In this document: in pieces, positions 63,502 to 64,000 of the stretch
How the letters are laid out: every line of letters starts with the position of its first letter
How positions within the stretch are numbered: the first letter of the stretch is position 1
NCBI GenBank assembly: GCA_900102115.1
Contig: FNAW01000002.1
Span: 310,001 to 374,000, forward strand
Reading direction: 5' to 3'
DNA: 64,000 nt
From: Blastococcus fimeti
GTDB lineage: Bacteria; Actinomycetota; Actinomycetes; Mycobacteriales; Geodermatophilaceae
Notes under the pieces: generated by a model
Database searches by the model: none
Seen by the model: the letters and a program-made list of their open reading frames with translations, nothing else
Told to the model about the DNA's origin: nothing
Position numbers and translations under genes: made by a program

Positions 63502-63553
63502 GCGACGTTCTAGCAATACGGACGTCGCGCCGGTACGTTCTGCGACGTACGTC
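63502..63553 (+). promoter_or_regulatory. Repeated CGACGT half-sites before the monooxygenase gene
   Basis: GCGACGT (63502-63508) is inverted as ACGTCGC (63522-63528) and repeated at 63542-63548 inside the palindrome GACGTACGTC (63544-63553). The cluster lies between divergent icmF and monooxygenase genes. It may be a repressor site; no regulator gene is adjacent in the window. Confidence 0.4.
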
Positions 63554-63575
63554 ACGCGCCTGCGAGGAGTTCTCC

Positions 63576-64000
63576 ATGACCACGATGCAGGCCCCCGCCG
63601 GCCGCACTCCCACCACCGACGTCCAGCACGTCGACGTCCTCATCGTCGGCGCCGGGATCTCCGGCATCGGCGCCGCGTACCACCTGCAGCAGCAGCAGCC
63701 CGACCGCAGCTTCCTGATCCTGGACGCCCTGGACACCCGCGGCGGCACCTGGCGCACCCACCGCTACCCCGGCGCCCGGTCCGACAGCGACCTGTTCACC
63801 TTCGGCTACGGGTTCAAGCCGTGGCGCGGGCCCTCGATCGCCACCGCGGACGAGATCCTCGCCTACCTCGACGAGGTCATCGAGGAGAACCACCTGGCCG
63901 ACCACATCCGCTACCGGCACCGCGTCACCTCCGCGAGCTGGTCGTCGGAGGAGAAGCGGTACACCGTCGAGGTGACCCGCGAGGACACCGGCGAGCAGCT
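63576..64000 (+). CDS. FAD-dependent monooxygenase, EthA-like (truncated by window end)
   Basis: The first 141 residues are visible. They contain the FAD dinucleotide motif VDVLIVGAGISGIGAAYHLQ and then RGGTWRTHRYPGARSDSD, as in Baeyer-Villiger and other class-B flavin monooxygenases. By pattern it is close to mycobacterial EthA, which has the same GGTW, RYPGxRSDSD and GFxFxPW spacing. The ATG at 63576 follows AGGAG by 6 bases. The NADPH domain and signature are off the end. It is divergent from icmF; the substrate is unknown. Confidence 0.88.
   Translation, partial: MTTMQAPAGRTPTTDVQHVDVLIVGAGISGIGAAYHLQQQQPDRSFLILDALDTRGGTWRTHRYPGARSDSDLFTFGYGFKPWRGPSIATADEILAYLDEVIEENHLADHIRYRHRVTSASWSSEEKRYTVEVTREDTGEQ

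Overview
The window is high-GC actinobacterial DNA. Gene content fits the Geodermatophilaceae (Blastococcus, Geodermatophilus, Modestobacter): a 13E12-type HNH protein, the ku/ligD end-joining genes, a usfX-sigF stress module, a fabG-inhA-hemH operon and many acyl-CoA dehydrogenases. This placement is inference from gene content and base composition. Coding density is very high and no gene-free stretch exceeds 300 bases. I saw no rRNA, tRNA, CRISPR array or insertion sequence.

Layout. 1-10.9 kb: a truncated HNH protein, two tandem ankyrin genes, then lipid/acyl-CoA genes (an SDR, an MFS exporter with a convergent TetR, a MarR domain fused in frame to an acyl-CoA synthetase, two acyl-CoA dehydrogenases, a dienelactone hydrolase). 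10.95-27.7 kb: the most unusual block. One complete oligopeptide-type ABC transporter (two ATPases, two permeases) is preceded by six full-length tandem paralogous substrate-binding lipoproteins and a PucR-family regulator. Every binding-protein gene has a similar palindromic operator (GTGA-N6-TCAC, CRP-like) 105-111 bases before its start codon, and four of the six are followed by a strong private hairpin. This looks like one transporter served by six separately transcribed receptors. 27.9-35.8 kb: an acyl-CoA dehydrogenase, a helical protein of unknown function, a SatD/SatE-like pair, an F420/FMN-type oxidoreductase, an AI-2E-family transporter, a PAC2 protein and a fused PabB-PabC. 36-42.6 kb: catalase with its Fur-type repressor and a clear operator, purU, and a Ku plus split LigD operon.

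42.7-50.98 kb: a partner-switching stress region (STAS antagonist, PAS-PP2C-ATPase-STAS protein, UsfX-like anti-sigma, SigF) with a good SigF-type promoter before the anti-sigma gene, mixed with DUF1360, DUF5709, topoisomerase IB and a stomatin/NfeD pair. 51-58.6 kb: argG, a hemerythrin, fabG-inhA-hemH, a second PP2C phosphatase and a DoxX-like protein. 58.6-64 kb: a crotonase, a fused isobutyryl-CoA mutase (icmF) translationally coupled to a BtuF-like protein without a signal peptide, and the start of an EthA-like flavin monooxygenase that runs off the end.

Together the genes suggest a soil or rock heterotroph that scavenges peptides or similar solutes, degrades branched and long acyl chains, and invests in oxidative, general-stress and double-strand-break responses.
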